From Acrocarpospora phusangensis (GTDB taxonomy: Bacteria > Actinomycetota > Actinomycetes > Streptosporangiales > Streptosporangiaceae), in assembly GCF_016862995.1 (NCBI RefSeq), contig NZ_BOOA01000004.1, forward strand, positions 124,001 to 188,000: DNA of 64,000 nucleotides, in the 5' to 3' direction. Positions 49,257 to 57,477 of the stretch are shown here, piece after piece (the first letter of the stretch is position 1; each line of letters opens with the position of its first letter). Below the pieces are notes generated by a model. It saw only the letters and a list, made by a program, of their open reading frames with translations. It did not search any database and was not told where the DNA came from. The position numbers were made by a program, and so were the translations under genes.

Positions 49257-49790
49257 CTACGAGGACACGACGTCGACTGGACCCGCTTTGGCGTTCACGG
49301 TGATCGTCCGAACCCCCAGACCAGGCAGTGACACCTCAAGAGCAACGGAGACATCGACAACGCCGTCAGAGGCGTCGCACGACCTGAGCGAGGCTCCATT
49401 GATTTCGACGACATGTTGAGCCCGACCGCAGGCACTGTCCGGATGCGCCAACGCCCATTTTGCCGCCGCGAGCGCCCCGAGATCGGCCGCCGACTGAGCC
49501 CGATGCCAAGCGACTCGTCCAACCCCAATCTGCACGCCCACCACCGCGACCACCCAAACCAGCGCCGTCGCGGCCACAACCCAAACCGTGCCGGCCCCCC
49601 GCTCCCGCAGCACCGCTCTCACACTGCCCCTTCCCCCTTCCTCGCTCTCCCCTCTCCGCAACACGCCACTCTCACCCCCGTCATCACTCCCTGACGGTCC
49701 CGCCCAGGCCGACCAACGTTGTCCGTCCGCTGGTCCGCGATCCCGAAGGCCAAACGGGTCAGCCCATCGGCAATCACCCCGCCGAATCAT
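49257..49790 (-). CDS. TadE-like protein of the helicase/secretion neighbourhood
   Basis: 177 residues; the first 60 are low-complexity and the start may be later. Prepilin-type segment RERGAGTVWVVAATALVWVVAVVGVQIG, then RAQSAADLGALAAAKWA and two cysteines (DSACGRAQ, LRSCDAS). Matches the TadE-like family that neighbours the DECH helicase in actinomycetes. Predicted minor pseudopilin of a Tad machine. Last gene of the minus-strand tad unit. Confidence 0.85.
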   Translation of the reverse strand: MIRRGDCRWADPFGLRDRGPADGQRWSAWAGPSGSDDGGESGVLRRGESEEGGRGSVRAVLRERGAGTVWVVAATALVWVVAVVGVQIGVGRVAWHRAQSAADLGALAAAKWALAHPDSACGRAQHVVEINGASLRSCDASDGVVDVSVALEVSLPGLGVRTITVNAKAGPVDVVSS

Positions 49791-49859
49791 CCGCCGATCC
49801 AGCCGACGGCGATCAAGTACCAGCGATGCAGTCTTTCCAAGACGGTCTGCTTGGCGGAT

Positions 49860-50417
49860 TCAGCCGGTCGATCCTGGTTCTGTCACCGATGAAGCCGTGG
49901 CCGAAACCGTGAATGGAGGAACCAGGAGGCCGGCGACCGGTCTGACTTTTGCCACTACGTGGACTTTTGCGAGTTCGGCGTCAACTGCGACAGAGGTCTG
50001 TGCGCCCTCAGGAGCCGACCGGAGCACGATTGCGCGAACGACCTCGGCGCTTTCGCCCCGGGCCGCGGCCCGAGCGCCCGCCCGAGCCGCGTCCACACAC
50101 TCCAGCTGAGCGCAGACCACTGCCACCGCCCATAGCGCCGCCCCAAGGACGACCACCAGCGCCGGCAAAGCCACAGCGGTTTCCGCAGTGACCGATCCAG
50201 CCTCAGCCGAGCCAGTTCTAGCCGAGCCAGCTTCAGCCGAGCCAGCATCAGTCGAACCAGCTTCAGCTGAGCCAGCCTCAGCTGAGCCAGCTTCTGCGGA
50301 ACCAACTCCAGCTGAGCCAGCTTCAACCGACCTGCTTGCAGAGGTGCTCCTGTCGTCCCGTCGACAGCCCCGGGGAACAGGGGTCCGGCGCCAGACGGCA
50401 GTGGTGGTTTTCGACAC
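49860..50417 (-). CDS. TadE-like pseudopilin with EAGSA repeat expansion
   Basis: 185 residues from GTG. The N-terminal third is built of A-E-A-G-S repeats; then the prepilin-type core GSVTAETAVALPALVVVLGAALWAVAVVCAQL, with Gly before Ser and Glu at +5, the prepilin peptidase pattern. The C-terminal part is a TadE-like domain. Its start is 3 bases from the DUF4244 stop. Membrane-anchored minor pilin is predicted. Confidence 0.85.
   Translation of the reverse strand: MSKTTTAVWRRTPVPRGCRRDDRSTSASRSVEAGSAGVGSAEAGSAEAGSAEAGSTDAGSAEAGSARTGSAEAGSVTAETAVALPALVVVLGAALWAVAVVCAQLECVDAARAGARAAARGESAEVVRAIVLRSAPEGAQTSVAVDAELAKVHVVAKVRPVAGLLVPPFTVSATASSVTEPGSTG
50200..50335. repeat. 15-bp tandem repeat inside TadE gene
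   Basis: About nine near-identical 15-base units (minus-strand reading GCTGAGGCTGGCTCG) code for a run of Ala-Glu-Ala-Gly-Ser. The repeats multiply the residues that normally precede the pilin cleavage site. Confidence 0.85.
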
Positions 50418-50420
50418 GGT

Positions 50421-50624
50421 TTATCCCGCTAGGTTGAGTGCCTTCTGGATGAGGGCGGAGAGCATTTCCTGGACCTCGCCGGAGGTGACCACCTTGAAGA
50501 GCAGGGCGGCGAATCCGCAGGCGGCGATGGTGCCGACTGCATACTCTGCGGTGGACATGCCTGCCTCTCTGCGCGTCCTGGCGGTGAGCGTCCACTGCAC
50601 GCCCAGCTGACGGGCGCGGTCCAC
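50421..50624 (-). CDS. DUF4244 pilin-like protein (Flp analogue)
   Basis: 67 residues from the GTG at 50624, the best-fitting start; the frame remains open to 51059 but that part is Pro/Thr-rich and unlike the family. The core is RREAGMSTAEYAVGTIAACGFAALLFKVVTSGEVQEML, a short prepilin-like protein with Glu at +5 of the hydrophobic segment. It is the expected major pilin-like subunit of the actinobacterial Tad system. Confidence 0.75.
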   Translation of the reverse strand: MDRARQLGVQWTLTARTRREAGMSTAEYAVGTIAACGFAALLFKVVTSGEVQEMLSALIQKALNLAG

Positions 50625-51513
50625 GACACCGACCAAGCGGAGTGGCCGAGTCGAGCAGGCCGAGGGGGTGCTCGTGACGGGGGCGAGCGGGGTTATCGAG
50701 GGGAGCGGGCGGATTGGGGTTCTGACGATGGCTGGCGTTGCGGCTGAGGGGGTGGGGGACTTCGGTTTGGGCCATCTGCTGGCCGTTGCCAGCCATGGGG
50801 AGCCGGTCGAGCCGACGATGATCAGGGATTCCGTCAGGGCCAGTGCGTTCGGTCGGGTGTGGATGGATGGGGCGCAAGCGCCGGTCGGATGAGTAGAAGC
50901 GCCGGCGGTGGGGCGGTCTTCAGGCGAGGCGGGGATGGAGGTCTGGCTGGCGTCGTGGGGAGGGGTGGGGCAGAGGCGAAGGTGGCGGGGTGAGCTGGTG
51001 GGCTCGGGGTGCTGGAGTCGCTGGGCGCCCTGGGTGCGCTCGCTGGTCCACACGCGCATCTGGTCCTCCTACAAGCCTGGGACGGACCCTCCGCCCGAAG
51101 CCACCCACAGATTGCCTGAGCACAGCCCTTCTCGCTGGGCCCGAACTCCGTTCTGTGGATAACCGAAAGGCTGTGGATAACTGCCGCGCAGAATCAAGCT
51201 GCCGCGACTCATGTCCGTAGGCCTGTGGGCATCCCGTTATCCACAGCTGTGGAAAAAGTCCTCCACAGGCCCCTCCCGGAAGTCCACCATGCGCTATGAG
51301 CCTGCCGTCCCAGGTGGGTGGACGCATTTGGGTGTGCCTGCGTTCCGGCGTGCTTCGGAAGGTGCGACTCGGCGACGTGAAGGACTACGGCTCAGAGGTC
51401 TACAGCTCAGAGGTGTGAATGGCTCAGAGGTGTGAATGGCTCAGAACGTGAGGTTTCTTAGGCGCGTGAGTCGGATTTGGGCTGGCGACCGTTGCGCGGG
51501 GAGGACCTGCGTC
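50625..51513. other. Gap between tadC and DUF4244 gene with DnaA boxes and repeats
   Basis: No convincing gene. Perfect DnaA boxes TGTGGATAA occur at 51154-51162 and 51172-51180 and TTATCCACA at 51237-51245, with further near-matches (TGTGGAAAA) beside the last. GGCTCAGAGGTGTGAAT-type 16-17-bp units repeat about three times at 51389-51451. The rest carries only unsupported ORFs. Confidence 0.55.
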
Positions 51514-52674
51514 TTACGGGGTGAGGACCTGCGTTGCTAGGCCGGCGACCACGGGGATGATGCCGAGGAAGACGAAGGCGGGGAGGAAGCAGAGGCCGAG
51601 GGGGGCCACTGCCTGGACTCCGACCTTTCGGGCGGCTGCTGAGGAAGCTGATCGGGTGGCGTGGCGTGCGTCGTCCGCGAGGCGGGTGAGGACGTCCGCC
51701 ACGGGGGCTCCGCTGTCCACTGCTCTGGACATTGTGCGCGCCAGAGAGGCTAGGGGGCGGTCTTCGGCTAGAGCTGACCAGGCCGTGGAGGGGTCGGCCC
51801 CGAGTCTCGTTTGAGCGCTCACCCAGGACAGGCGTGCGCCGAGTGGACCTCCCACAGCTGTGGCGGCTGTCTCTGCGGCGGCGGTGAGGGGTTGGCCGGC
51901 CCGAAGACAGGCGACCATGAGATCGGCCGCGAATGGGAGATCCGCGATCATGCGTTCGCGGCGGCGTCGGCTGGCAGGGGGTTCCCGGCGGCGGATGAGT
52001 GTGACTACGGCGACAGCAGCTGTCGCGGCCGCGATCACCCCCGGTAGGCCCCCAACGATGAGATACGCCAGAACAGCGGTCGGTCCAGCGATGAGAATGC
52101 CCACACGAAGCTGCGCAGCAGCCGCCACGGTTTCTGCGCCATGGTCGGCACCGCCAGCCCATCCACGGCCACTACGAACGCGACCGGCCCCCAAGGCACC
52201 TCCAGGGGCACTACTGGTCCAGGCCGCATCACCGTAGATGTCGCTGGTCCCGGCGCCGCCTGAGGAGTTGGTAGCCCATTCGCTACCGCCGCCCCAGGGA
52301 CCGCCTCCAGGGACACCGTGCACCCATGCCGAGCCGCCGTAAGCGCCCCTGGCCCTTGTGGCGTAAACGGGATCATTGGTCCTTGCGACGGCACCGCCCG
52401 TTCCTGCGGCGGCACCAACTCTTTGAGCGCCATCCCGAGTGGCGTCAACTTTCCCGCTGTTGTCTCTTCGTCCGGCTGCACTGGCCCAACCAGCTGGACC
52501 GACCCATCTGGATTCGACGGGAGTTCGGGCTGGTGGGGTGCCGTCAGTCAGGTGATCGACGACGTCTCCGAGTGAGGATCGCCGCGCTCGAAGGAGGCGA
52601 TCGAGGGGATCTCTGCGTGCGGGCCAGATCCAGACTGAGAGTGCTGCCAGCCCAGCGCCCAGAAGAACGAGCAT
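51514..52674 (-). CDS. TadC-like type II secretion F-domain protein
   Basis: 386 residues. N-terminal helix MLVLLGAGLAALSVWIWPARR, then a Gly/Ser/Ala-rich stretch of about 130 residues not usual in the family. The F domain follows with LPFAADLMVACLRAGQPLTAAAETAATAVGG and VQAVAPLGLCFLPAFVFLGIIPVVAGL. Inner-membrane platform of a Tad pilus or secretion machine; partner TadB is encoded upstream. Confidence 0.85.
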   Translation of the reverse strand: MLVLLGAGLAALSVWIWPARRDPLDRLLRARRSSLGDVVDHLTDGTPPARTPVESRWVGPAGWASAAGRRDNSGKVDATRDGAQRVGAAAGTGGAVARTNDPVYATRARGAYGGSAWVHGVPGGGPWGGGSEWATNSSGGAGTSDIYGDAAWTSSAPGGALGAGRVRSGRGWAGGADHGAETVAAAAQLRVGILIAGPTAVLAYLIVGGLPGVIAAATAAVAVVTLIRRREPPASRRRRERMIADLPFAADLMVACLRAGQPLTAAAETAATAVGGPLGARLSWVSAQTRLGADPSTAWSALAEDRPLASLARTMSRAVDSGAPVADVLTRLADDARHATRSASSAAARKVGVQAVAPLGLCFLPAFVFLGIIPVVAGLATQVLTP

Positions 52675-52770
52675 CAGATTCTCCGTTGCGGGTGCGTTGA
52701 TCGAATAGCGCTTGGCCGAGCGCTCGAAGTACTGCCGGTCGAAGGATGGCCGGTGATACCTGCGGCAGGG

Positions 52771-53478
52771 TCAGCTGCCTGCGGCTTCGGCCTTGAGGAC
52801 CAGGCGGTTGGTCCACCAGAGTCCTGTGGCGTCGAGCGCCAGGCCCGTGAGCAGACAGGCGAATCCGGCGGGGGTGCCGAACAGGAACGGGAGTGGTTCC
52901 ATGCCCAGGCCAGCGGCCATCAGGAGGCCGAGGGCGGGAAGGCCGGCAAGTAGGCGGGCCGTGGCACGGGGTCCGGCCAGTTGTGCGGAGACGTCCTGGC
53001 GGTGAGCCTCCATCTCGCGGAGGGAGGTGCCGACGCGTTCGACAAGGGAGGCCAGGCCGCCGCCTACGGTGACGCTGATCTGCCAGCAGGCGGCCAGCCG
53101 GGCCAGCCCTTCGCCACCGGCGGGGGGTGCTGCTCTGAGCAGCGCGGCGGCGACGTCTCCGCCGTCGTGTGCGACCACAGCGACGGGTTTCAGCGCGGCT
53201 GGATCGGGGGCATCGATCGACGAGATCGCGCGGGAGAGGGCGTCACCAGGGGTTCGCCCAGCTGTTAGCTCGGCCACGATCCCCTGGCAGAGTTCGATCG
53301 AAGCAGCTCGCCAGGCCGCCGCTTGCTTCGTTGGGCGGGCCTGCCGGTACCAGGAACGGCTTAGCCTCCACTTTGCAGTCGGGCTCGGTAAGAGGCCCAG
53401 CAATCGGGCTGAAGCAGGCGTTGGGCCGAACCACAACCATCCGGCAACCCCTGCCAAGACGACAGCGATCAGATGCAC
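52771..53478 (-). CDS. TadB-like type II secretion F-domain protein
   Basis: 235 residues from GTG. Helices at both ends, F domain with ASIELCQGIVAELTAGRTPGDALSRAI and LARLAACWQISVTVGGGLASLVERVGTSLREMEAHRQDVSAQLAGPRATARLLAGLPALGLLMAAGLGMEPL. Appears intact. Works with TadC. A diverged copy of its central-to-C-terminal part lies just upstream (53576-53697). Confidence 0.88.
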   Translation of the reverse strand: MHLIAVVLAGVAGWLWFGPTPASARLLGLLPSPTAKWRLSRSWYRQARPTKQAAAWRAASIELCQGIVAELTAGRTPGDALSRAISSIDAPDPAALKPVAVVAHDGGDVAAALLRAAPPAGGEGLARLAACWQISVTVGGGLASLVERVGTSLREMEAHRQDVSAQLAGPRATARLLAGLPALGLLMAAGLGMEPLPFLFGTPAGFACLLTGLALDATGLWWTNRLVLKAEAAGS

Positions 53479-53843
53479 GCGAACTCCAGAGCGTTTGCTA
53501 ACGAGTGATGGTCATCAACGGGGGAACCCGCAGGCTTGGAACCGCTCGGCTCGCGTTGTTCCCTTTCTGGGCCAAGTGGTTCCATGCCCAGGCCAGCGGG
53601 CTATCAGGAGGCCGAGAGCGGGAAGGCCGGCGAGTAGGCGGGCGTGGCGCAGGGTCCGGCCAGTTTGCGCGGAGACGTCCTGGCGGTGGGCCTCCATGAA
53701 CACGTCCACTTCCAGCGGAGCGGTGATGTTCGACTCATGGGTGTGCTGGGACCGTGAGGTGGGATCGAAGCATTGAGCGCGATCGAGGAGGTCTCCGGAG
53801 AACAGGGGGTTGGGCGCGTGCGGCATCCCGGGCCGGGGCGTGG
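53479..53843. other. Junction region between tadB and the tadA remnant
   Basis: Contains the duplicated tadB piece (53576-53697) and otherwise no recognisable gene. ORFs crossing it on the plus strand are shadows without family features. It marks the disrupted upstream end of the tad locus. Confidence 0.5.
53576..53697 (-). pseudogene. Duplicated fragment of tadB
   Basis: About 120 bases nearly identical to tadB 52894-53014. It reads MEAHRQDVSAQ, then frameshifted TGRTLRHARLLAGLPALGLL, corresponding to MEAHRQDVSAQLAGPRATARLLAGLPALGLL of tadB. Small insertions/deletions break the frame, so it is not functional. Confidence 0.85.
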
Positions 53844-54200
53844 CTAGGGGAGGGATGGGCAGCGGGATTGGAGGGTGGGTAGAGCCGGGCCTGGGGTGGG
53901 GGTGAGGGTGTTGGTGAAGGTCAGGGCGGGGGTGGCGGTGACGAAGCCGGAGGGGGTTCGGTGGAGGAGGCAGATTTCTGAGACCTGGCGGGTGCCGGTT
54001 TTGGGGTCGCGGACCAGGTGGATGACGGCGTCGAGGGCTGCGGAGAGTTGGCTGTGGACGGCTTCTCGGGTGAGGCCTGCGGCGCAGGCCAGGGCTTCCA
54101 GGCGAGGTGGTACGTCGGCGGCGGTGTTGGCGTGGAGGGTGCCGCAGCCGCCCTCGTGACCGGTGTTCAAAGCTGCTAGAAGATCGCTGTATAGCGTCAA
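53844..54200 (-). pseudogene. Truncated TadA/CpaF secretion ATPase, C-terminus only
   Basis: 118 residues. DLLAALNTGHEGGCGTLHANTAADVPPRLEALACAAGLTREAVHSQL is the end of the TadA/CpaF ATPase with the conserved NTGHEG and HANT. The start (MTLYS) and all of the ATPase core with Walker A and B are missing; homology begins near 54185. Upstream sequence is unrelated. Without the ATPase the Tad machine lacks its motor unless a copy exists elsewhere. Confidence 0.85.
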
Positions 54201-54288
54201 AACACCAATACACTCCCCAAGTCCGGGTAACGCCAGAGGCCCTTGAGGGCGATGTCAGGGCACACCTGAAGTTACCCCGGAGCCAACG

Positions 54289-55167
54289 ATGTCGAACCCG
54301 TACGGGCAGCAAGGCGAGCCGCAGTACGGCCCGCCACACGGGCAGCCAACACAGCCGGTGGCATACCCCGGAGGCCAGCCACCCCAGTACGGCCCGCAGT
54401 ACGGCCCTCAAGGAGGCCAGCCACCCGGCTACGGTCAACAGCCCTTCTACGGCCCGCCTCCCGGCTACGGGTACCCGCCTCCCCCGCCGCCTCCCAAGCG
54501 GATGACCACCCCAGCGATTCTTATGGTCACCGCTGTGGTCTTCGTGCTGGTTGTCGGAGGTTGCTTCGCGGTCGTCCTGAGCGTCGACAACGAGCCGGCG
54601 GGGCGCGAATCGGTGACGACGTCCCGCAGTCGCGCCCCTGTCGCCAGCGAGCCGACTGTCGGCGAGCCGGCCGCACCGACGGCCGAGGCCGCCACGCAGC
54701 CCGAAGCCGAGCCGACCCAGGAGGTCCCGGCTGAGGACGCGCCAGCCGACGCCCCGGCGGGCGTGGGCGACACGATCACGCTGCATGGGTCTGATTCCGG
54801 CCTGGAGGTGGCCGCAACTGTCGTCCAGATCTTCGATCCGGCGACCCCGGTGAGTGACTACATCAGGCCGGATTCCGGCGCGCGGTGGGTGGCGGTGGAA
54901 CTCCTGCTGAAGAACACGGGCACGGCCGTCTACGACGACTCGCCCAGCAACGGTCTCAACCTCATCGACACCGAAGGCCAGCAGTACTCAGACACCTTCG
55001 GAGACGTGCGAGAGGGCGTCGATCTCTCGTCCATTACGGTCGGCCCTGGAGATTCACGCAAGGGTGTGGTGGTGTTCGAGGTGCCGAAGGGCGTGAAGCT
55101 GGCGAAGCTTCAGCTGGCCCTTAACAGCGGTTTCGCCCGGGAGAAGGGCGAATGGACAATCTCGTAG
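54289..55167 (+). CDS. Membrane-anchored DUF4352 protein
   Basis: 292 residues from ATG. Pro/Gly/Tyr/Gln-rich N-terminus with QYGP repeats, a membrane helix (AILMVTAVVFVLVVGGCFAVVLSV), a Thr/Pro/Glu linker and a DUF4352 (immunoglobulin-like) domain about 155-290: VGDTITLHGSDSGLEVAATVV, RWVAVELLLKNTG, GDSRKGVVVFEVPKG. Extracytoplasmic protein of unknown function. It abuts the truncated tadA. Confidence 0.88.
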   Translation: MSNPYGQQGEPQYGPPHGQPTQPVAYPGGQPPQYGPQYGPQGGQPPGYGQQPFYGPPPGYGYPPPPPPPKRMTTPAILMVTAVVFVLVVGGCFAVVLSVDNEPAGRESVTTSRSRAPVASEPTVGEPAAPTAEAATQPEAEPTQEVPAEDAPADAPAGVGDTITLHGSDSGLEVAATVVQIFDPATPVSDYIRPDSGARWVAVELLLKNTGTAVYDDSPSNGLNLIDTEGQQYSDTFGDVREGVDLSSITVGPGDSRKGVVVFEVPKGVKLAKLQLALNSGFAREKGEWTIS

Positions 55168-55201
55168 CCGCCCGCCCGCGGATCGACCCCTGATCGCATG
55201 C

Positions 55202-55501
55202 CTACTCGACCTGATCGTTCTCTGCTTCGGCGATTGAAACCACGTCAAATTGGTCGGACCGGATCCGGTTGTCGGTCGCCGCGCGAACAAGCACGAAGAG
55301 GCCTTTGCGGGGCTGGAAGACCGTGATGGCGGGATTCGCCGGGTGCTGCTCGTAGTAGAACCCGGTCTCAGCATTCTTTGCGGTTTCATCCTCGATCGCA
55401 TCGAGGAGTCTCCCAACGAGTTCGCGATCCTCCGGGGTGGCTCGAACGTTCCAGGCTCCGACTATTTTCCGGCCTTGTGAGGTGATCCGGAGCCTGGCCA
55501 C
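55202..55501 (-). CDS. Small protein of a two-gene unit, unknown function
   Basis: 99 residues from GTG, 2 bases after the stop of the next gene on the same strand. Sequence RKIVGAWNVRATPEDRELVGRLLDAIEDETAKNAETGFYYEQHPANPAITVFQPRKGLFVLVRAATDN suggests helix then beta strands, the size and order of some toxins, but no toxin motif is certain. Co-translated with the 55504 gene. Confidence 0.6.
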   Translation of the reverse strand: MARLRITSQGRKIVGAWNVRATPEDRELVGRLLDAIEDETAKNAETGFYYEQHPANPAITVFQPRKGLFVLVRAATDNRIRSDQFDVVSIAEAENDQVE

Positions 55502-55503
55502 GG

Positions 55504-55818
55504 CTACTCCTGAAGCTCTTTGATCAGTTCCTGGACGTCGTGCAGGTCTGCGTCGGGGACCGGCAGGTCGGGGGCGTCGAGTATCGCCTGCCGGGTGGCC
55601 GGGTCCCCATCGAGCAGGATCATCGTTTCTATACTGTTCGCGAATCGGACCAAGTGGTCAATATCACCGGTCCGTTTGAATGCAGTCACCGCGCGGTAGG
55701 TACTGCGAAATATTTCCCTCTGTTCGGGTGTTTTGAGCACGTCGTAAACAACCATGGCTCGAATCACATGATTGTCATCTAGTGCCACTTCGCCGGGCCT
55801 GAGGAAAATGTCGGCCAT
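55504..55818 (-). CDS. Small protein, first gene of the two-gene unit
   Basis: 104 residues from ATG behind AGGAGATCGAT. It starts MADIFLRPGEVALDDNHVIRAMVVYDVL and has acidic helices near the end (DLHDVQELIKELQE). Stable, soluble, no DNA-binding motif obvious. The coupled pair may be an antitoxin-toxin-like or unknown module; nothing more can be claimed. The divergent DUF4352 gene ends before it. Confidence 0.6.
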   Translation of the reverse strand: MADIFLRPGEVALDDNHVIRAMVVYDVLKTPEQREIFRSTYRAVTAFKRTGDIDHLVRFANSIETMILLDGDPATRQAILDAPDLPVPDADLHDVQELIKELQE

Positions 55819-56003
55819 ATCGATCTCCTGGTGCGCCTGTAGCGTGTCCCGACACCGTATGCCTTGATCCTGGTCGATGGTGCGAATAGTAAGGAAGTGG
55901 CATGTGAGAGATCAGACCGGAACCCGTCCGTGGTCGGTCTAGAACTCATCAACGCCAGCAACCTGGCCTATCGGAAAGATGTGACGGCTGGCCGCGCCGA
56001 TGG
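55819..56003. other. Gap, nothing recognised
   Basis: Short ORFs on both strands lack support. Probably the promoter of the 55504-55202 two-gene unit, and the downstream end of the GIY-YIG gene. Confidence 0.4.
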
Positions 56004-56756
56004 TCAGCCCCGCGATACAGACGCGATCAGCAGGTCGGTCCGGCCGTGCTCGATGAGGTATTCCACGAGACGGACGGCTATCGCGGGGTCCTCGACAAGG
56101 CGGGAGTTGAACAGAGGGTGCTCGGAGAGGATGGCTTCGTGCTCTGCATCCTCGGCTTCCTTACGATTTGGATAGCGGACGATCGTGGATCGGGCGGCGA
56201 AGTCCATCCACGAAGACAACCTGATGTGGTTTCGAGTGCGGATCATTAGATGATCCGTGATGCCCACGTACAGCAATCGGTCCTGGTCATCGAAGTAGCG
56301 GTAGAGAGCCGTAACCACAGGCGGTTCGATCGGCGTCCCAGCAGCCTCCTCAACCAGGTCCCGGAGGCGTTCCTCGTCTGGATTCGGCTCGGGCATGCCA
56401 ATGTCAGCGCGGGGCTCTGGAATCTCGATCTCAACGACGGCTTCGGCGCCGTCCGGCAGTCGCTTCTTCGTGGGCGCTCTCCACATCTGATGAACCCGCC
56501 CAGGCGTAACCCCAAGCTGTGAACCGATCTGCTCTAACGTCAGCCCGCTGTCCCGCGCCTCGATGATCGCCTGTCGCCGGAGCGCGGACGCACGCTCGGT
56601 AAGCCGCTGGTTCCGGGTCAGGAACTGCGTGAGGATGGCGGCCCGATCTACGGGATCAGTCACCTGGAGCGCGTCGTCCGGAACGTGAAGTAGCACTCGA
56701 ACCCTCCCTATTCCATCATCTGCCGGTACATCAATTCGTACTGGTGTCCGCGTCAC
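56004..56756 (-). CDS. Helix-turn-helix protein fused to GIY-YIG nuclease-like domain
   Basis: 250 residues. N-terminal helical part with ALRRQAIIEARDSGLTLEQIGSQLGVTPGRVHQMWRAPTKK, a sigma-70 region-4-like HTH. The C-terminal domain (about 155-250) has ALYRYFDDQDRLLYVGITDHLMIRTRNHIR and ARSTIVRYPNRKEAEDAEHEAILSEHPLFN, a GIY-YIG nuclease-type fold with Arg and Glu in place. Its start overlaps the PP2C stop by 26 bases, same operon. Mobile-element type gene. Confidence 0.82.
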   Translation of the reverse strand: MTRTPVRIDVPADDGIGRVRVLLHVPDDALQVTDPVDRAAILTQFLTRNQRLTERASALRRQAIIEARDSGLTLEQIGSQLGVTPGRVHQMWRAPTKKRLPDGAEAVVEIEIPEPRADIGMPEPNPDEERLRDLVEEAAGTPIEPPVVTALYRYFDDQDRLLYVGITDHLMIRTRNHIRLSSWMDFAARSTIVRYPNRKEAEDAEHEAILSEHPLFNSRLVEDPAIAVRLVEYLIEHGRTDLLIASVSRG

Positions 56757-57471
56757 GGTCCCGTACGTCTATGACAATCACGGTGACGTTGTCAGGTCCG
56801 CCCTGTTCGTTGGCCAGATCGATAAGGCGGTCGGCCGCTTCCCTAGGGTCGTCGAACGAGGCCAGAACATCTCGGATCAGCCCGCCGGGCACCACTGCCG
56901 TGAGCCCATCTGAACACAACAGGAGCCGGTCGCCATCGTGCAAGCCGCGCGATGTGATGTCAGGAGAGCGCCCATCGGCCCGGCCGTCGAGAAAGCGGGA
57001 GAGGCGCTCGGGCAGGTTAGGCACCTGACTGGCGTCAGCCACGAGGTTCCCATAGACGTGATCCTCGGTGATCTGGATAAGTTTCAGATCCTCGCCGCTG
57101 GTAGTGCGCAGGACGTAGGCGCGAGAGTCGCCGATGTTCGCCACAATCGCCGATGTTCCGGACCAGAGCAGTGCCACCAACGTGGAACCCATGCCCGCGA
57201 GCTCTGGTTCGGCTTCGATTCGCTCGCGTAGGGCGCTGTTGGCCGCGTGGATGGCCCGCCCGAATAGGGTCGGCAGCTCATCTGGGCGGGCCGCGTGGTC
57301 GAGTGAGCGGAGGATGTCGATTACGGTGGCGCTGGCGATGTCGCCGGCCACGTGCCCGCCGAGACCGTCAGCAACTGCAAACAGCCATTCACCTGCATAA
57401 AGTGCATCCTCGTTGCGACGGCGCACGAGCCCGACATGTGTACGGGCAGCGGCATCGAGACTCAGGGCCAT
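56731..57471 (-). CDS. PP2C-family Ser/Thr protein phosphatase
   Basis: 246 residues. Metal-binding Asp in RRNEDALYAG and VADGLGGHVAGDIAS, GMGSTLVALLW, NIGDSRAYVL, LLLCSDGLTAVV and GGPDNVTVIVIDV: a complete stand-alone PP2C catalytic domain. Soluble. Second gene of the GntR operon (6 bases after its stop). The presence on a mobile-type segment suggests it modifies host kinase signalling. Confidence 0.93.
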   Translation of the reverse strand: MALSLDAAARTHVGLVRRRNEDALYAGEWLFAVADGLGGHVAGDIASATVIDILRSLDHAARPDELPTLFGRAIHAANSALRERIEAEPELAGMGSTLVALLWSGTSAIVANIGDSRAYVLRTTSGEDLKLIQITEDHVYGNLVADASQVPNLPERLSRFLDGRADGRSPDITSRGLHDGDRLLLCSDGLTAVVPGGLIRDVLASFDDPREAADRLIDLANEQGGPDNVTVIVIDVRDRDADTSTN

Positions 57472-57477
57472 GCTTGT

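Noticed and set aside
50625-51059. Extended N-terminus of the DUF4244 ORF
   Set aside because: Pro/Thr/Ser-rich, unlike the short DUF4244 family; no ribosome site near 51059.
55779-55961. 60-codon minus-strand ORF
   Set aside because: Overlaps the start of the 55504 gene and shows no protein-like sequence.
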